Origin: Flavonifractor sp. An112
GTDB lineage: Bacteria; Bacillota; Clostridia; Oscillospirales; Oscillospiraceae
Direction: 5' to 3'
DNA: 54,090 nucleotides
NCBI RefSeq assembly: GCF_002161085.1
Contig: NZ_NFLU01000013.1
Coordinates: 1 to 54,090, forward strand
The position numbers and the translations under genes were made by a program. This document shows positions 1-7,951 of this stretch, one piece after another (the first letter of the stretch is position 1; every line of letters begins with the position of its first letter). The notes beneath the pieces were generated by a model. It did no database searches and had not been told where the DNA came from. It saw only the letters and a program-made list of their open reading frames with translations.

Positions 1-11
1 GTACTCAAAAG

Positions 12-99
12 GTGAGCATTTGGTACTTGGGAAAAACATTGCTCACGACATGAAATCTGGTGCTGAAGGTGCTCACTTTTTTGGGGCCCTTTTGCTCAC
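12..99. repeat. four copies of a TGCTCAC / GTGAGCA heptamer
   Basis: TGCTCAC occurs at 40-46, 70-76 and 93-99, and its reverse complement at 12-18. The spacing is uneven and no gene is recognised here. The copies could be binding sites for an element-encoded protein or chance repeats. The rest of 1-315 holds a terminator and the recombinase upstream region. Confidence 0.3.
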
Positions 100-152
100 A
101 TTTTCGTTTGACAAACACACAAGGGAATCCTATCACGGTAAAAACACCAGAA

Positions 153-200
153 AAGGATGTGCCGCAAAACGATTGTTTTTGCAGCGCATCCTTCTTTTTT
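153..200 (+). terminator. Rho-independent terminator
   Basis: An 18-19 nt imperfect stem (arms 153-170 and 175-193, including G-U pairs) is followed by a run of six T at 195-200. It would end a transcript from an element gene to the left and insulate the recombinase gene that follows. Confidence 0.75.
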
Positions 201-259
201 GGATAACGGCATAGACTGCACCGCCGAAAAATTATTTTATGTATTTACCAAGCGGGGAC

Positions 260-294
260 AATATGATATACTAATCTAACAAACATATCATATT
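260..294 (+). promoter_or_regulatory. inverted repeat upstream of the recombinase gene
   Basis: AATATGATAT (260-269) and ATATCATATT (285-294) form a perfect 10-bp inverted repeat with a 15-nt spacer, 21 nt before the recombinase start. It is a candidate operator or part of the recombinase promoter. I could not assign a convincing sigma-A or sigma-E promoter. Confidence 0.4.
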
Positions 295-315
295 ACATAA
301 CAGGACGGTGATAGT

Positions 316-2085
316 ATGGTCGCTGCCAATCCAATCGTCATCTACTCCCGAAAATCCAAGTTCACCGGTAAAGGGGAGAGCATCGAAAACCAGATTGAAA
401 TGTGCAGACAATATATCCGGCTGCAGTTCGGAGACGATGCCGCAGAGCAGGCACTGATATATGAGGATGAGGGGTTCTCCGGCGGTACGCTGGAGCGTCC
501 CCAATTCAAAAAAATGATGGCCGATGCAAAAGAAAAGAACTTCCGGGCCATCGTTGTTTACCGCCTGGACCGGATCAGCCGCAACATCGGCGATTTTGCG
601 AAACTGATCGAGCAGCTGAACAGGATGAAGATCGACTTCACTTCCATCAAGGAGCAGTTTGACACTTCCTCTCCCATGGGACGGGCGATGATGTATATTT
701 CTTCGGTTTTTTCCCAGTTGGAGCGGGAGACCATTGCCGAGCGCATCCGGGACAATATGCATGAGTTGTCCAAAACAGGGCGCTGGCTGGGCGGAAACAC
801 TCCCACCGGCTATGAGTCTGAGAGCGTTTCCCATGTGACTATCGACGGCAAGACCAAGAAGGCCTGCAAACTGAAGATTCTCCCGGAGGAGATCGGCATC
901 GTCAAGCTGATCTACGACAAGTTCTTGGAAACCGGCTCGCTGACAAAGACGGAGACCTACCTGCTGCAAAAAGGCTATACCACAAAGAACGGCAAGCAGT
1001 TCACCCGCTTTGCCGTCAAGGGGATTTTGTCCAATCCGGTTTATCTGATTGCTGACGAATTTGCCTATGAATATCTGACGAAAAATCATGTGGACCTCTT
1101 TGCAGAGCAAAGCGACTTTGACGGCGTCCACGGCATTATGGCCTATAACCGCACCTTGCAGCAGCCGGGGAGAGCCCACCAGATCAAGCCCATGGAGGAG
1201 TGGATCGTCTCGGTGGGCAAGCACCAGGGAGTCATCGAGGGGAAGGCGTGGGTCAAGGTACAGACCATTCTGGAGCGGAACAAATCCAAAAGTTACCGCA
1301 AGCCCCGCAGCAATGTGGCTCTCCTCTCCGGCCTGCTGATCTGCGGCAACTGCGGCGAGTACATGCGCCCGAAACTGTCCAAGCGGCGAAACGCAAAGGG
1401 GGAGTTCATTTATACCTACCTTTGCTCCATGAAGGAGCGCAGCCGAGGATATGTCTGCAACATGAAAAACTGTAACGGCAATACATTGGATGCCGACATT
1501 ATAGAGCAGCTGAAACATTTGAGTGAAGACGGCTCCGATTTTATCCGTCAACTGGAGCAGAGCAAGCGGGCGCTGCTGGGCAACCGGCAGAGTTATGACG
1601 CGGAGATCTCCAACTTGGAGTCCGAGATCGCCGCAAACGAGGAGGAGATCAAGGGACTGGTCTCTGCCTTGGGAAAGTCCTCCGGTACTTCTGCCGAAAG
1701 TTATATTATGCAGCAGATTGATGAGCTGCACGAGAAAGGGGAGGGCCTGAAGCGGCATTTGGCGGAACTGAAAGAACTGACCTCCAGCCATGCCCTGGCG
1801 GACATTGAGTTTGACCTGTTGGCGCAGATGTTGTCCACGTTCAAGGACACCGTGGACAAAATGACGGTGGAGCAGAAGCGGGCGGCCATCCGTACCTTTG
1901 TCAAAGAGATTATCTGGGATGGGACGGACGCCCATGTGGTGCTGTTTGGCTCGGAGTATGAATACGAGTTTCCCAAAATTCCAGCAGGATTGGGGAAGCG
2001 GGTCGTGGACGGTCAAACAGAGGAAAATCTTGCAGAAGCGGCGGAACGGGGCCTTGCGGAGCCGTCAGGAGCAGGTAGCAAATGA
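316..2085 (+). CDS. large serine recombinase of the sigK (skin-like) element
   Basis: A 589-residue site-specific recombinase. The N-terminal resolvase domain begins with VIYSRKS, whose serine is the likely nucleophile, followed by YRLDRISRN and an ERETIAERIRDN-type helix. The central recombinase domain is followed by a zinc ribbon around residues 340-385 (CGNCGEYM, then further Cys pairs) and a Glu/Leu-rich coiled coil around 410-500, as in phage integrases and SpoIVCA. Its stop codon (TGA, 2083-2085) lies inside the AATGA where sigma-K sequence begins, so gene and attachment site overlap. The inferred role is excision of the element during sporulation to restore sigK. The start at 316 has only a weak GGACGGTG upstream, which would fit low or conditional expression. 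Confidence 0.93.
   Translation: MVAANPIVIYSRKSKFTGKGESIENQIEMCRQYIRLQFGDDAAEQALIYEDEGFSGGTLERPQFKKMMADAKEKNFRAIVVYRLDRISRNIGDFAKLIEQLNRMKIDFTSIKEQFDTSSPMGRAMMYISSVFSQLERETIAERIRDNMHELSKTGRWLGGNTPTGYESESVSHVTIDGKTKKACKLKILPEEIGIVKLIYDKFLETGSLTKTETYLLQKGYTTKNGKQFTRFAVKGILSNPVYLIADEFAYEYLTKNHVDLFAEQSDFDGVHGIMAYNRTLQQPGRAHQIKPMEEWIVSVGKHQGVIEGKAWVKVQTILERNKSKSYRKPRSNVALLSGLLICGNCGEYMRPKLSKRRNAKGEFIYTYLCSMKERSRGYVCNMKNCNGNTLDADIIEQLKHLSEDGSDFIRQLEQSKRALLGNRQSYDAEISNLESEIAANEEEIKGLVSALGKSSGTSAESYIMQQIDELHEKGEGLKRHLAELKELTSSHALADIEFDLLAQMLSTFKDTVDKMTVEQKRAAIRTFVKEIIWDGTDAHVVLFGSEYEYEFPKIPAGLGKRVVDGQTEENLAEAAERGLAEPSGAGSK
2081..2085. other. putative crossover site of the skin-like element (AATGA)
   Basis: AATGA marks the point where the frame changes from recombinase to sigma-K. 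As I recall, the B. subtilis skin crossover maps to the same pentamer within sigK, here encoding Asn-Glu of the ANEILM segment. It also supplies the recombinase stop codon. The partner site should lie at the left end, outside the window. Confidence 0.6.
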
Positions 2086-2443
2086 GATCCTGATGCACTT
2101 TCGTGCCCAGCGTAAGACCCAGGGGGAGGTATCTTTGTCAGACGCTATTGATGGAGACGGGGACGGGAATTCGCTTTCTCTAATGGATACCATCAGTGTG
2201 GATGACGATATGCTGGAGGAGTTGGATGCCAGAGACGCGTGTATCCAGGTGCGGGAATGTGTAAAGAAGTGCCTGGATGCCCGGGAGGCCGCTATTATTA
2301 CCCTCCGTTACGGATTAAATGACCGTAAGCCCCTGACCCAGCGGGAGGTGGCTGCCAAATGCGGCATTTCGCGGTCCTATGTATCCCGCATTGAAAAAAA
2401 GGCGCTGAAAAAACTGGAGACAGCCATGGGGACCCAGCGGTAG
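2081..2443 (+). CDS. sigK: 3' half of split sporulation sigma factor sigma-K
   Basis: About 120 codons matching the C-terminal half of sigma-K: the start NEILMHFRAQRKT, a region-3/4 linker (LSLMDTISVDDD), and a region 4.2 helix-turn-helix (LTQREVAAKCGISRSYVSR, then IEKKALKKL). GISRSYVSRIEKKAL is typical of sigma-K rather than sigma-E. There is no start codon or ribosome binding site at the junction. The frame stays open leftward only because it overlaps the recombinase gene in another frame. It would become functional after excision of the element joins it to the missing 5' half. Sigma-K directs late mother-cell transcription in sporulation. If no 5' half exists, this is a pseudogene fragment. 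Confidence 0.85.
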   Translation, partial: NEILMHFRAQRKTQGEVSLSDAIDGDGDGNSLSLMDTISVDDDMLEELDARDACIQVRECVKKCLDAREAAIITLRYGLNDRKPLTQREVAAKCGISRSYVSRIEKKALKKLETAMGTQR

Positions 2444-2578
2444 GACTTTACGCGGCGGTGATTGTTGGGTTATAATAACAATAACTGTCTTGCCTTCGTG
2501 CGGACGGCAAAATTATTTTGATTTGAGTGCAATAAAATGCCTGTGTTTTGCATTCCACCAATGAGAGGAGAGAAAACT

Positions 2579-3160
2579 ATGCTGATCCTGCTGGAGACCA
2601 TGGCGGAGGAGAGCCGCCGGGTGACCGCTCCAGATATTCTGGAGCCGCTGCTGGTCAGGATGCAGGCTGGAGAACAGGAGGCACTGGCGGAACTCTATCA
2701 TCATGCCCGGACAGCTGTATACGGCCTTGCTCTCTCCTATCTCAAGAATACCCATGATGCGGAGGATGTGACGCAAGATACTTTTGTGCGTGTTTGGGAA
2801 AATGTCCATCAATACCAGTCCCGTGGTACACCGCTGGCGTGGGTACTCACCGTTGCCCGCAATCTGGCCCTGATGAAGCTGCGGGAGCGGGGCAAGACGG
2901 AGGAATTGGAACCGGAATCCTGGGAACGGCTGGCGGCGGACAGTCCTCTGGTAACGGTGGAGGACCGTCAGGTACTGCGGGCTGCGCTGGAAGGTCTGAC
3001 CGATGAAGAGCGCCAGGTGGTTACCCTCCACGCAGTCACCGGCTGGAAACATAAGGAGATCGCGCACCTGCTGGATCTGCCGCTGTCTACGGTGCTGTCC
3101 AAGTACCGCCGGGCGCTGCAGAAGCTGCGGACCATACTGGAAGGGGGTGAGAAACCGTGA
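2579..3160 (+). CDS. ECF-family RNA polymerase sigma factor
   Basis: A 193-residue sigma-70 family protein with region 2 (LSYLKNTHDAEDVTQDTFVR, about residues 55-80) and region 4 (LTDEERQVVTLHAVTGWKHK, about 140-185), joined by a short linker, so it belongs to the ECF class. The start at 2579 follows GAGAGGAGAG; an in-frame ATG at 2537 has no such site. The stop overlaps the GTG start of the next gene (GTGA), and that gene encodes a membrane protein that is probably its anti-sigma factor. The pair would sense an extracytoplasmic signal; which signal is not evident. It lies 135 bp after sigK and may be a chance neighbour. Confidence 0.88.
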   Translation: MLILLETMAEESRRVTAPDILEPLLVRMQAGEQEALAELYHHARTAVYGLALSYLKNTHDAEDVTQDTFVRVWENVHQYQSRGTPLAWVLTVARNLALMKLRERGKTEELEPESWERLAADSPLVTVEDRQVLRAALEGLTDEERQVVTLHAVTGWKHKEIAHLLDLPLSTVLSKYRRALQKLRTILEGGEKP

Positions 3161-4410
3161 ATGATCAGGAATTGGAGCGTAAACTCCATACGGCACTGGA
3201 GCACGCCGCGCCTGACGATGTGGAGGCGGTGCTTGCTCGCCTGGGGCCCCAGAATGGGAAGATTATTCCGATTTCCGCACCCAAACGGCGAAAGCGCATC
3301 CTGCCCTGGATCGCGGCTGCCTGCTTGGCGCTTGCCATTGGCGGCGGTGTGGCCGGAGTGCGGTATCAGCAGGCCAACGCGGTAGCCTCTGTGGTCTCCC
3401 TCGACGTGAATCCCTGTGTCCGGCTGGAGGTAAACCGGGAAGAAAAGGTTCTTTCCGCCACCCCGGTCAACGATGATGCCAATCAGATTTTGGACGGCAT
3501 GGATCTGACCGGTACGGATCTGGAGGTGGCGGTCAATGCCATTATTGGCTCTCTGCTGAAGCACGGATATGTGGACGAACTGGCCAATTCTGTGCTGATT
3601 TCGGTGGAGGATGACGATCTGACCCGGGGCGCTGCGTTGGAAGAGAAGCTGACAGGGGAGATCTCCCAGGTGCTGGAGTCGGCTTCTATCAACGGGGCTA
3701 TCCTGTCCCAGAGCTTTGCCACAGATGATGCCTTGCAGCAGAAGGCGGAAGAATACGGGATCTCCCAGGGTAAGGCTGCATTAATCCAGACATTGGTGGA
3801 CAGCAGTTCCCACCTGACCTTTGAGTCGCTGGTAGGCTTGTCCATCAACGAACTGAATCTGTTGGCCAATTCCGAGGCTGCAGCCGACCTGACAGGCCAG
3901 AGCGGTGAGCAGGAAAGCATCCGTTCTACCGGTACTGCAAGCCAGAGTGGCTATGTGGGTGTGGATGCCGCCACCCAGACGGCGTTGACCCATGCCGGTG
4001 TTCAGCAGTCCCAGCTGGACTACCTGGAAGCTGACTATGACTATGAAGATGGCCGGATGGTTTACGAGGTTGAATTTGGCGTCAGCGGTGTGGAGTATGA
4101 ATACGATATCGACGCGGCCACCGGTGCTATTCTCAAAGCGGAGCAGGAGGGACAGACCATCCAGACACCGGCTCCGGGCCAGACCCAACAGCCTCAGGGT
4201 GGTTCCAGCGGCACCATCAGCAGCCAGGAGGCCAGAGATATTGCTTTGTCCAACGCCGGAGTGGCCCTTTCGGATACACGGGAGTTGGAAGTGGAATTGG
4301 AAGCGGATGATGGCTGCTACAAGGTGGAGTTTAAGTCAGGCCAATATGAATATGAGTATGAAATCAGCGTTGCCGATGGCAGGATTCTAAGTGCCGAGCG
4401 GGACGACTGA
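3157..4410 (+). CDS. membrane anti-sigma-like protein with RsgI-type domain and two PepSY-like repeats
   Basis: 417 residues starting at a GTG that overlaps the ECF sigma stop, preceded by AGGGGGTGAG. A cytoplasmic head of about 45 residues precedes one membrane segment (LPWIAAACLALAIGGGVAGV). After it comes a stretch resembling the extracellular domain of RsgI anti-sigma proteins (ASVVSLDVNPCVRLEVNREE, then a GMDLTGTDLEVAVNAIIGSL segment). The C-terminal half has a Gln/Pro/Gly linker and two PepSY-like repeats, each ending in YEYD/EYEI plus DAATG or VADGR. Coupling to the sigma gene suggests it holds that factor at the membrane. RsgI-type domains are better known with SigI-type factors, so the pairing with an ECF sigma is unusual. 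No known anti-sigma fold is recognisable in the head. Confidence 0.75.
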   Translation: MNDQELERKLHTALEHAAPDDVEAVLARLGPQNGKIIPISAPKRRKRILPWIAAACLALAIGGGVAGVRYQQANAVASVVSLDVNPCVRLEVNREEKVLSATPVNDDANQILDGMDLTGTDLEVAVNAIIGSLLKHGYVDELANSVLISVEDDDLTRGAALEEKLTGEISQVLESASINGAILSQSFATDDALQQKAEEYGISQGKAALIQTLVDSSSHLTFESLVGLSINELNLLANSEAAADLTGQSGEQESIRSTGTASQSGYVGVDAATQTALTHAGVQQSQLDYLEADYDYEDGRMVYEVEFGVSGVEYEYDIDAATGAILKAEQEGQTIQTPAPGQTQQPQGGSSGTISSQEARDIALSNAGVALSDTRELEVELEADDGCYKVEFKSGQYEYEYEISVADGRILSAERDD

Positions 4411-4424
4411 ACAGATTGTTTCCG

Positions 4425-4458
4425 AAAATCGGGCAGCCATATGGCTGCCCGATTTTTT
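4425..4458 (+). terminator. Rho-independent terminator of the ECF sigma operon
   Basis: A near-perfect hairpin (AATCGGGCAGCCAT and its complement, 4427-4454) ends in a run of T, 17 nt after the anti-sigma gene. Confidence 0.85.
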
Positions 4459-4484
4459 GTAGAACAAGGGAATCACACTTCTCC

Positions 4485-4538
4485 TTGACAACCTATACCC
4501 CCATGGGTATAATGATGGCGAGATACCCATAGGGGTAT
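4485..4538 (+). promoter_or_regulatory. sigma-A promoter with two CsoR-type operators
   Basis: TTGACA (4485-4490) and TATAAT (4508-4513) are 17 bp apart, a consensus promoter. A palindrome, TATACCCCCATGGGTATA (4494-4511), fills the spacer. A second, ATACCCATAGGGGTAT (4523-4538), lies over the expected transcription start and just before the ribosome binding site. Both fit the ATACCC-N-GGGTAT type bound by CsoR-family repressors, which respond to Cu(I) or, in CstR, to sulfane sulfur. No CsoR gene is in the window. Confidence 0.8.
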
Positions 4539-4552
4539 AGGGGGTGGATGAT

Positions 4553-6421
4553 ATGAAAAAATTGGAGGCCATACTGGAGTGGGGCGGTGTCCGCAAGGAT
4601 ATCACACTGCTCGTTCTTTCCGGACTGGCTCTGGTGGTCAGCATTCTGTGGGGGGCTCATCTGCCGGTAGACCCGGCCTGGGTGGCCATTGTGCTGTGCG
4701 GTCTGCCTATTATTTTGGAGGCATTCATTGGGCTGATCACTGCCTTTGACATCAAGGCGGATGTGCTGGTATCCATTGCTCTGGTGGCTTCGGTGATCAT
4801 CGGCGAGGACTTTGCCGCTGGCGAGGTGGCCTTTATTATGCAGCTGGGCGCCCTGCTGGAGGATCTGACGGTGGCCCGAGCCAGAGCGGGCATTGAAAAG
4901 CTGGTGAAACTGACGCCCCGCACCGCTCGCCGGCTGACTGGCGACGGGGAAGAGGTGGTGCCCGCGGAGGTGGTCCAGGTGGGGGAACTGCTGCGGGTGC
5001 TGCCCGGTGAGACCATTCCTGTGGATGGGATCATAAGGGACGGGCGCACCTCTGTGGACCAATCGGTCATGACAGGAGAGTCCTTGCCGGTGGACAAGGT
5101 CCCAGGGGACCAGGTGTCCAGCGGAACGGTCAACCAATACGGGGCCTTCACCATGGAAGCCACCCGAGTGGGGGAGGACAGCTCCATCCAGCGGATGGTA
5201 CGGCTGGTCCAGTCGGCGGACGCAGGAAAAGCGAAAATCGTGGGACTGGCCGACCGGTGGGCCACCTGGATCGTGGCGATTGCCCTGTCTGCTGCTGCCA
5301 TCACCGGCTTTGTTACCGGGGAGCTGATCCGGGCGGTTACTATTTTGGTGGTGTTCTGCCCCTGTGCCCTGGTGCTGGCTACCCCTACCGCCATTATGGC
5401 GGCCATTGGCAACGCCACCCGGCACGGGTTCTTGGTACGGGAGGGAGATGCGCTGGAGCGGCTGGCTGGGGTCCAGTGTGTGGCTTTTGACAAGACGGGC
5501 ACTCTTACATTAGGAAAGCTGCAGGTAACTGCGGTGCTTCCCCTGAATGGCCGGACGGAGGAACAGGTGTGGACAGGGGCTATGGGACTGGAGTCCTGGT
5601 CGGAGCACCCTTTGGGTAAGGCTGTTACCGCGGGTGGACGGGAGCGCTTTCCTGATCTGGTGCTGAAGGGGGAGAGCGTGGAGGTGCTGCCCGGCTTGGG
5701 ATTGAAGGGCCTTGTGGAGGGCAGAGACCTATGGGCAGGCAATCTGGCGCTGATGGAGCAGCTGGGTGTGCCCATGCCCCAGGAGGCGGAGGGCTTTGTT
5801 CAGGCCCGGCTGGACGAGGGGTGTACCCTTATCTATCTGGCAGAGGAGGGAACATTGATCGGGGTGATGGCTCTGGCCGATACCCTGCGGCCCGACGCGG
5901 CAGAGACCATTCGGGCAGTGAAGGGTGCCGGAGTGCAGCCGGTGCTGCTGACGGGGGATCACCCAAGCGCCGCCGGGCATATCGCGGCACTGCTGAATAT
6001 CCGGGAGGTGAAGGCTGGATGCCTGCCGGAGGACAAGCTGAATTGGATTGCCCGGGCTCAGGAAGAGGGCAGACCGGTGTGCATGATCGGCGACGGCATC
6101 AACGATGCTCCTGCACTGAAACGGGCCATGGTGGGTATTGCCATGGGCGGTGTGGGCAGCGATATCGCTGTGGATGCCGCCGATATGGCCCTGGTGGGGG
6201 ACGATCTACGGCAACTGCCCCATCTGCTGCGGCTGGCCCGGCGGATGATGGTCACCATCAAATGCAATCTGACCTTCTCCATGGCGCTGAACTTTGCGGC
6301 CATTGCCTTGGCCATTACCGGCATTCTGAATCCTGTGGTGGGGGCGCTGGTCCACAACGCGGGCTCGGTGGTGGTCATTGTCAATTCTGCCCTGCTGCTG
6401 CGCTGGCACAAAAGGGCGTAA
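4553..6421 (+). CDS. P1B-type heavy-metal translocating ATPase
   Basis: A 622-residue metal pump. It has the transmembrane CPC motif (VVFCPCALVLATPTAIM, about residue 270), the TGES actuator loop, the phosphorylation site DKTGTLT, the SEHPLG nucleotide-site motif and GDGINDAP. There is no N-terminal HMA metal-binding domain. The last membrane segment reads HNAGSVVVIVNS, closer to CtpC-type pumps than to the copper motif of CopA or the Asp-Val-Gly of Zn/Cd pumps, so the substrate is uncertain; the CsoR-type operators favour copper. I prefer ATG 4553, spaced 8 nt from AGGGGG, over GTG 4544. It is probably single-gene, ending at a strong hairpin. Confidence 0.9.
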   Translation: MKKLEAILEWGGVRKDITLLVLSGLALVVSILWGAHLPVDPAWVAIVLCGLPIILEAFIGLITAFDIKADVLVSIALVASVIIGEDFAAGEVAFIMQLGALLEDLTVARARAGIEKLVKLTPRTARRLTGDGEEVVPAEVVQVGELLRVLPGETIPVDGIIRDGRTSVDQSVMTGESLPVDKVPGDQVSSGTVNQYGAFTMEATRVGEDSSIQRMVRLVQSADAGKAKIVGLADRWATWIVAIALSAAAITGFVTGELIRAVTILVVFCPCALVLATPTAIMAAIGNATRHGFLVREGDALERLAGVQCVAFDKTGTLTLGKLQVTAVLPLNGRTEEQVWTGAMGLESWSEHPLGKAVTAGGRERFPDLVLKGESVEVLPGLGLKGLVEGRDLWAGNLALMEQLGVPMPQEAEGFVQARLDEGCTLIYLAEEGTLIGVMALADTLRPDAAETIRAVKGAGVQPVLLTGDHPSAAGHIAALLNIREVKAGCLPEDKLNWIARAQEEGRPVCMIGDGINDAPALKRAMVGIAMGGVGSDIAVDAADMALVGDDLRQLPHLLRLARRMMVTIKCNLTFSMALNFAAIALAITGILNPVVGALVHNAGSVVVIVNSALLLRWHKRA

Positions 6422-6432
6422 AAGGGGAAAAC

Positions 6433-6472
6433 GGGCTCTGTTCCCGCTTTTTTGAAGGCGGGAACAGAGCCC
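6433..6472 (+). terminator. strong hairpin after the P1B ATPase gene
   Basis: A perfect 15-bp stem (GGGCTCTGTTCCCGC, 6433-6447, with 6458-6472). Only a loose T-rich tract follows (to about 6484), so termination may be incomplete. The 129 bases from here to pyrH are AT-rich and probably hold the pyrH promoter, which I could not place with confidence. Confidence 0.65.
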
Positions 6473-6601
6473 TTGACAATTTTTACAGGAAGGGAAGGAG
6501 AGAATACGAATAATTTGAAAAACTTTAGCCTAACCTCTATGCAAAAATGGAAAACTATATTAAAATAAGATAGCATGATTTTCCGAAAAGGGGTTGAACA
6601 T

Positions 6602-7324
6602 ATGAGTGAACCGCAGTTCAAGCGGATTCTTCTGAAGCTCAGCGGCGAGGCCCTCGCCGGCGAGGCCAGCCGGGGTCTGGATTTCGATGTCATCGGCAGC
6701 GTTTGCGACGTAATCAAGAAGTGCGTGGCAGCCGGTGTCCAGGTGGGTATCGTGGTTGGCGGCGGCAATTTCTGGCGCGGCCTGAAGGATGGCGGCGACC
6801 GGATGGAGCGTACCCGTGCCGACCACATGGGAATGCTGGCTACCACCATCAATGCACTGGCAGTGGCCGACGTGCTGGAGCAGAAGGGTGTGGACGTGCG
6901 GGTGCAGACCGCCATTGAAATGCGGTCCATCGCCGAGCCCTACATCCGTTCCAAGGCCATCCGGCATATGGAGAAGGGCAGAGTGGTCATTTTCGGCTGC
7001 GGCACCGGCAATCCCTTCTTCTCCACCGATACGGCGGCTGTGCTGCGGGCGGCGGAGATCGACGCCGACGCCATTCTGCTGGCCAAGAACATTGACGGCG
7101 TGTATTCCGCCGATCCTCGCAAGGACCCCAACGCGGTGAAGTATGATACCATCACCTATGACGATGTGCTGGCTCAGCACCTGGAGGTGATGGATTCCAC
7201 CGCCACGTCCCTGTCCATGGACAACAAGATCCCGGTGATCCTGTTCGCACTCAAGGACCCTGAGAACATTCTGCGTGTGGTCATGGGTGAAAAAATCGGA
7301 ACCATCGTCAAGGAGGAACCGTGA
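6602..7324 (+). CDS. pyrH: UMP kinase
   Basis: A 240-residue cytoplasmic amino-acid-kinase fold enzyme that phosphorylates UMP to UDP in pyrimidine nucleotide synthesis. It shows LLKLSGEAL at the N-terminus, GGGNFWRG, an [18 protein letters not shown] helix, and [13 protein letters not shown] for nucleotide binding. The length matches bacterial PyrH. The start at 6602 follows AAAAGGGG; an upstream in-frame ATG at 6575 lacks a site. It is the first gene of the conserved pyrH-frr-uppS-cdsA-dxr-rseP-ispG-polC cluster, one base before frr. Confidence 0.97.
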   Translation: MSEPQFKRILLKLSGEALAGEASRGLDFDVIGSVCDVIKKCVAAGVQVGIVVGGGNFWRGLKDGGDRMERTRADHMGMLATTINALAVADVLEQKGVDVRVQTAIEMRSIAEPYIRSKAIRHMEKGRVVIFGCGTGNPFFSTDTAAVLRAAEIDADAILLAKNIDGVYSADPRKDPNAVKYDTITYDDVLAQHLEVMDSTATSLSMDNKIPVILFALKDPENILRVVMGEKIGTIVKEEP

Positions 7325-7325
7325 A

Positions 7326-7880
7326 ATGAAAGAGCTCAATAAAGAATTCGACGCCAAGATGAAAAAGACCATCGACGTAGTGATGAGTGATTTCGCCAGT
7401 GTCCGTGCCGGCCGGGCCAACGCCGCCGTGCTGGATAAAATTACGGTGGACTACTACGGCGCCCCCACCCCCCTGAATCAGGTGGCCGCCATTTCCTCTC
7501 CCGATCCCCGTTCCCTGATGATCCAGCCTTGGGACGGTACTCTGCTGAAGGCCATCGAGAAGGCCATCCAGTGCTCTGATCTGGGTATCAACCCCCAGAA
7601 CGACGGCCGTGTGATCCGCCTGTCCTTCCCCCAGCTCACCGAGGAGCGCCGTAAGGAACTGACCAAGCAGGTGAAGAAGTACGGTGAGAACGGTAAGGTG
7701 GCCATCCGCAACATCCGGCGGGACGCTATGGAGAAGTTCAAGGCTCTGGAGAAAAAGGGCGAGATGACCGAGGACGACCGCAAGGACTATGAGAAGGAGC
7801 TCCAGGATCTCACCGACAAGCGGTGCAAGGAGATCGATGAGCTGACCGTCAAAAAAGAAGCGGAACTGATGGCGGTATAA
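7326..7880 (+). CDS. frr: ribosome recycling factor
   Basis: A 184-residue protein of normal RRF length. It splits post-termination ribosomes together with EF-G. Recognisable parts are the FASVRAGRANAAVLDKITVD segment, the YYGAPTPLNQVA loop, NPQNDGRVIRLSFPQLTEER and the long C-terminal helix rich in Lys and Glu. The start follows AAGGAGGAACC at the end of pyrH, so the two genes are almost certainly co-translated. Confidence 0.97.
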   Translation: MKELNKEFDAKMKKTIDVVMSDFASVRAGRANAAVLDKITVDYYGAPTPLNQVAAISSPDPRSLMIQPWDGTLLKAIEKAIQCSDLGINPQNDGRVIRLSFPQLTEERRKELTKQVKKYGENGKVAIRNIRRDAMEKFKALEKKGEMTEDDRKDYEKELQDLTDKRCKEIDELTVKKEAELMAV

Positions 7881-7951
7881 CATCAAACAAGAGACACATG
7901 GTGCGGGATGCGAAGAGTGTCCCGCACTGGTGTCGTATAGGCGGGTTGAAC

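Larger units (their letters stand above)
1..2085. mobile_element. right end of a skin-like element interrupting sigK (left end outside window)
   Basis: The segment carries a large serine recombinase gene whose last codons abut, in another frame, the 3' half of a sigma-K gene. In Bacillus subtilis and Clostridioides difficile, skin elements split sigK in the same way and are removed in the mother cell by an element-encoded serine recombinase. Here the boundary is placed at the AATGA at 2081-2085, because sigma-K-like sequence (N-E-I-L-M-H-F-R-A) starts there. The left boundary, the 5' half of sigK and any other cargo genes are not visible. The identification rests on the recombinase plus truncated sigK. 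An unrelated prophage using the same site would look the same from this side. Confidence 0.8.

Noticed and set aside
20..214. A 64-codon open frame on + at the left edge
   Set aside because: It runs through a terminator hairpin and has no ribosome binding site or recognisable protein features.
271..2016. A 581-codon open frame antisense to the recombinase gene
   Set aside because: No family features; the + strand frame has full recombinase motifs.
2444..2578. A hairpin with TTGCC / GGCAA arms after the sigK fragment
   Set aside because: The stem is short with mismatches, and the following T content is modest. It may be a weak terminator but is not reliable.
6473..6601. TTGACA just after the ATPase terminator as pyrH promoter
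   Set aside because: No -10 box at 15-19 bp; other candidates in this AT-rich stretch are equally weak, so none was annotated.
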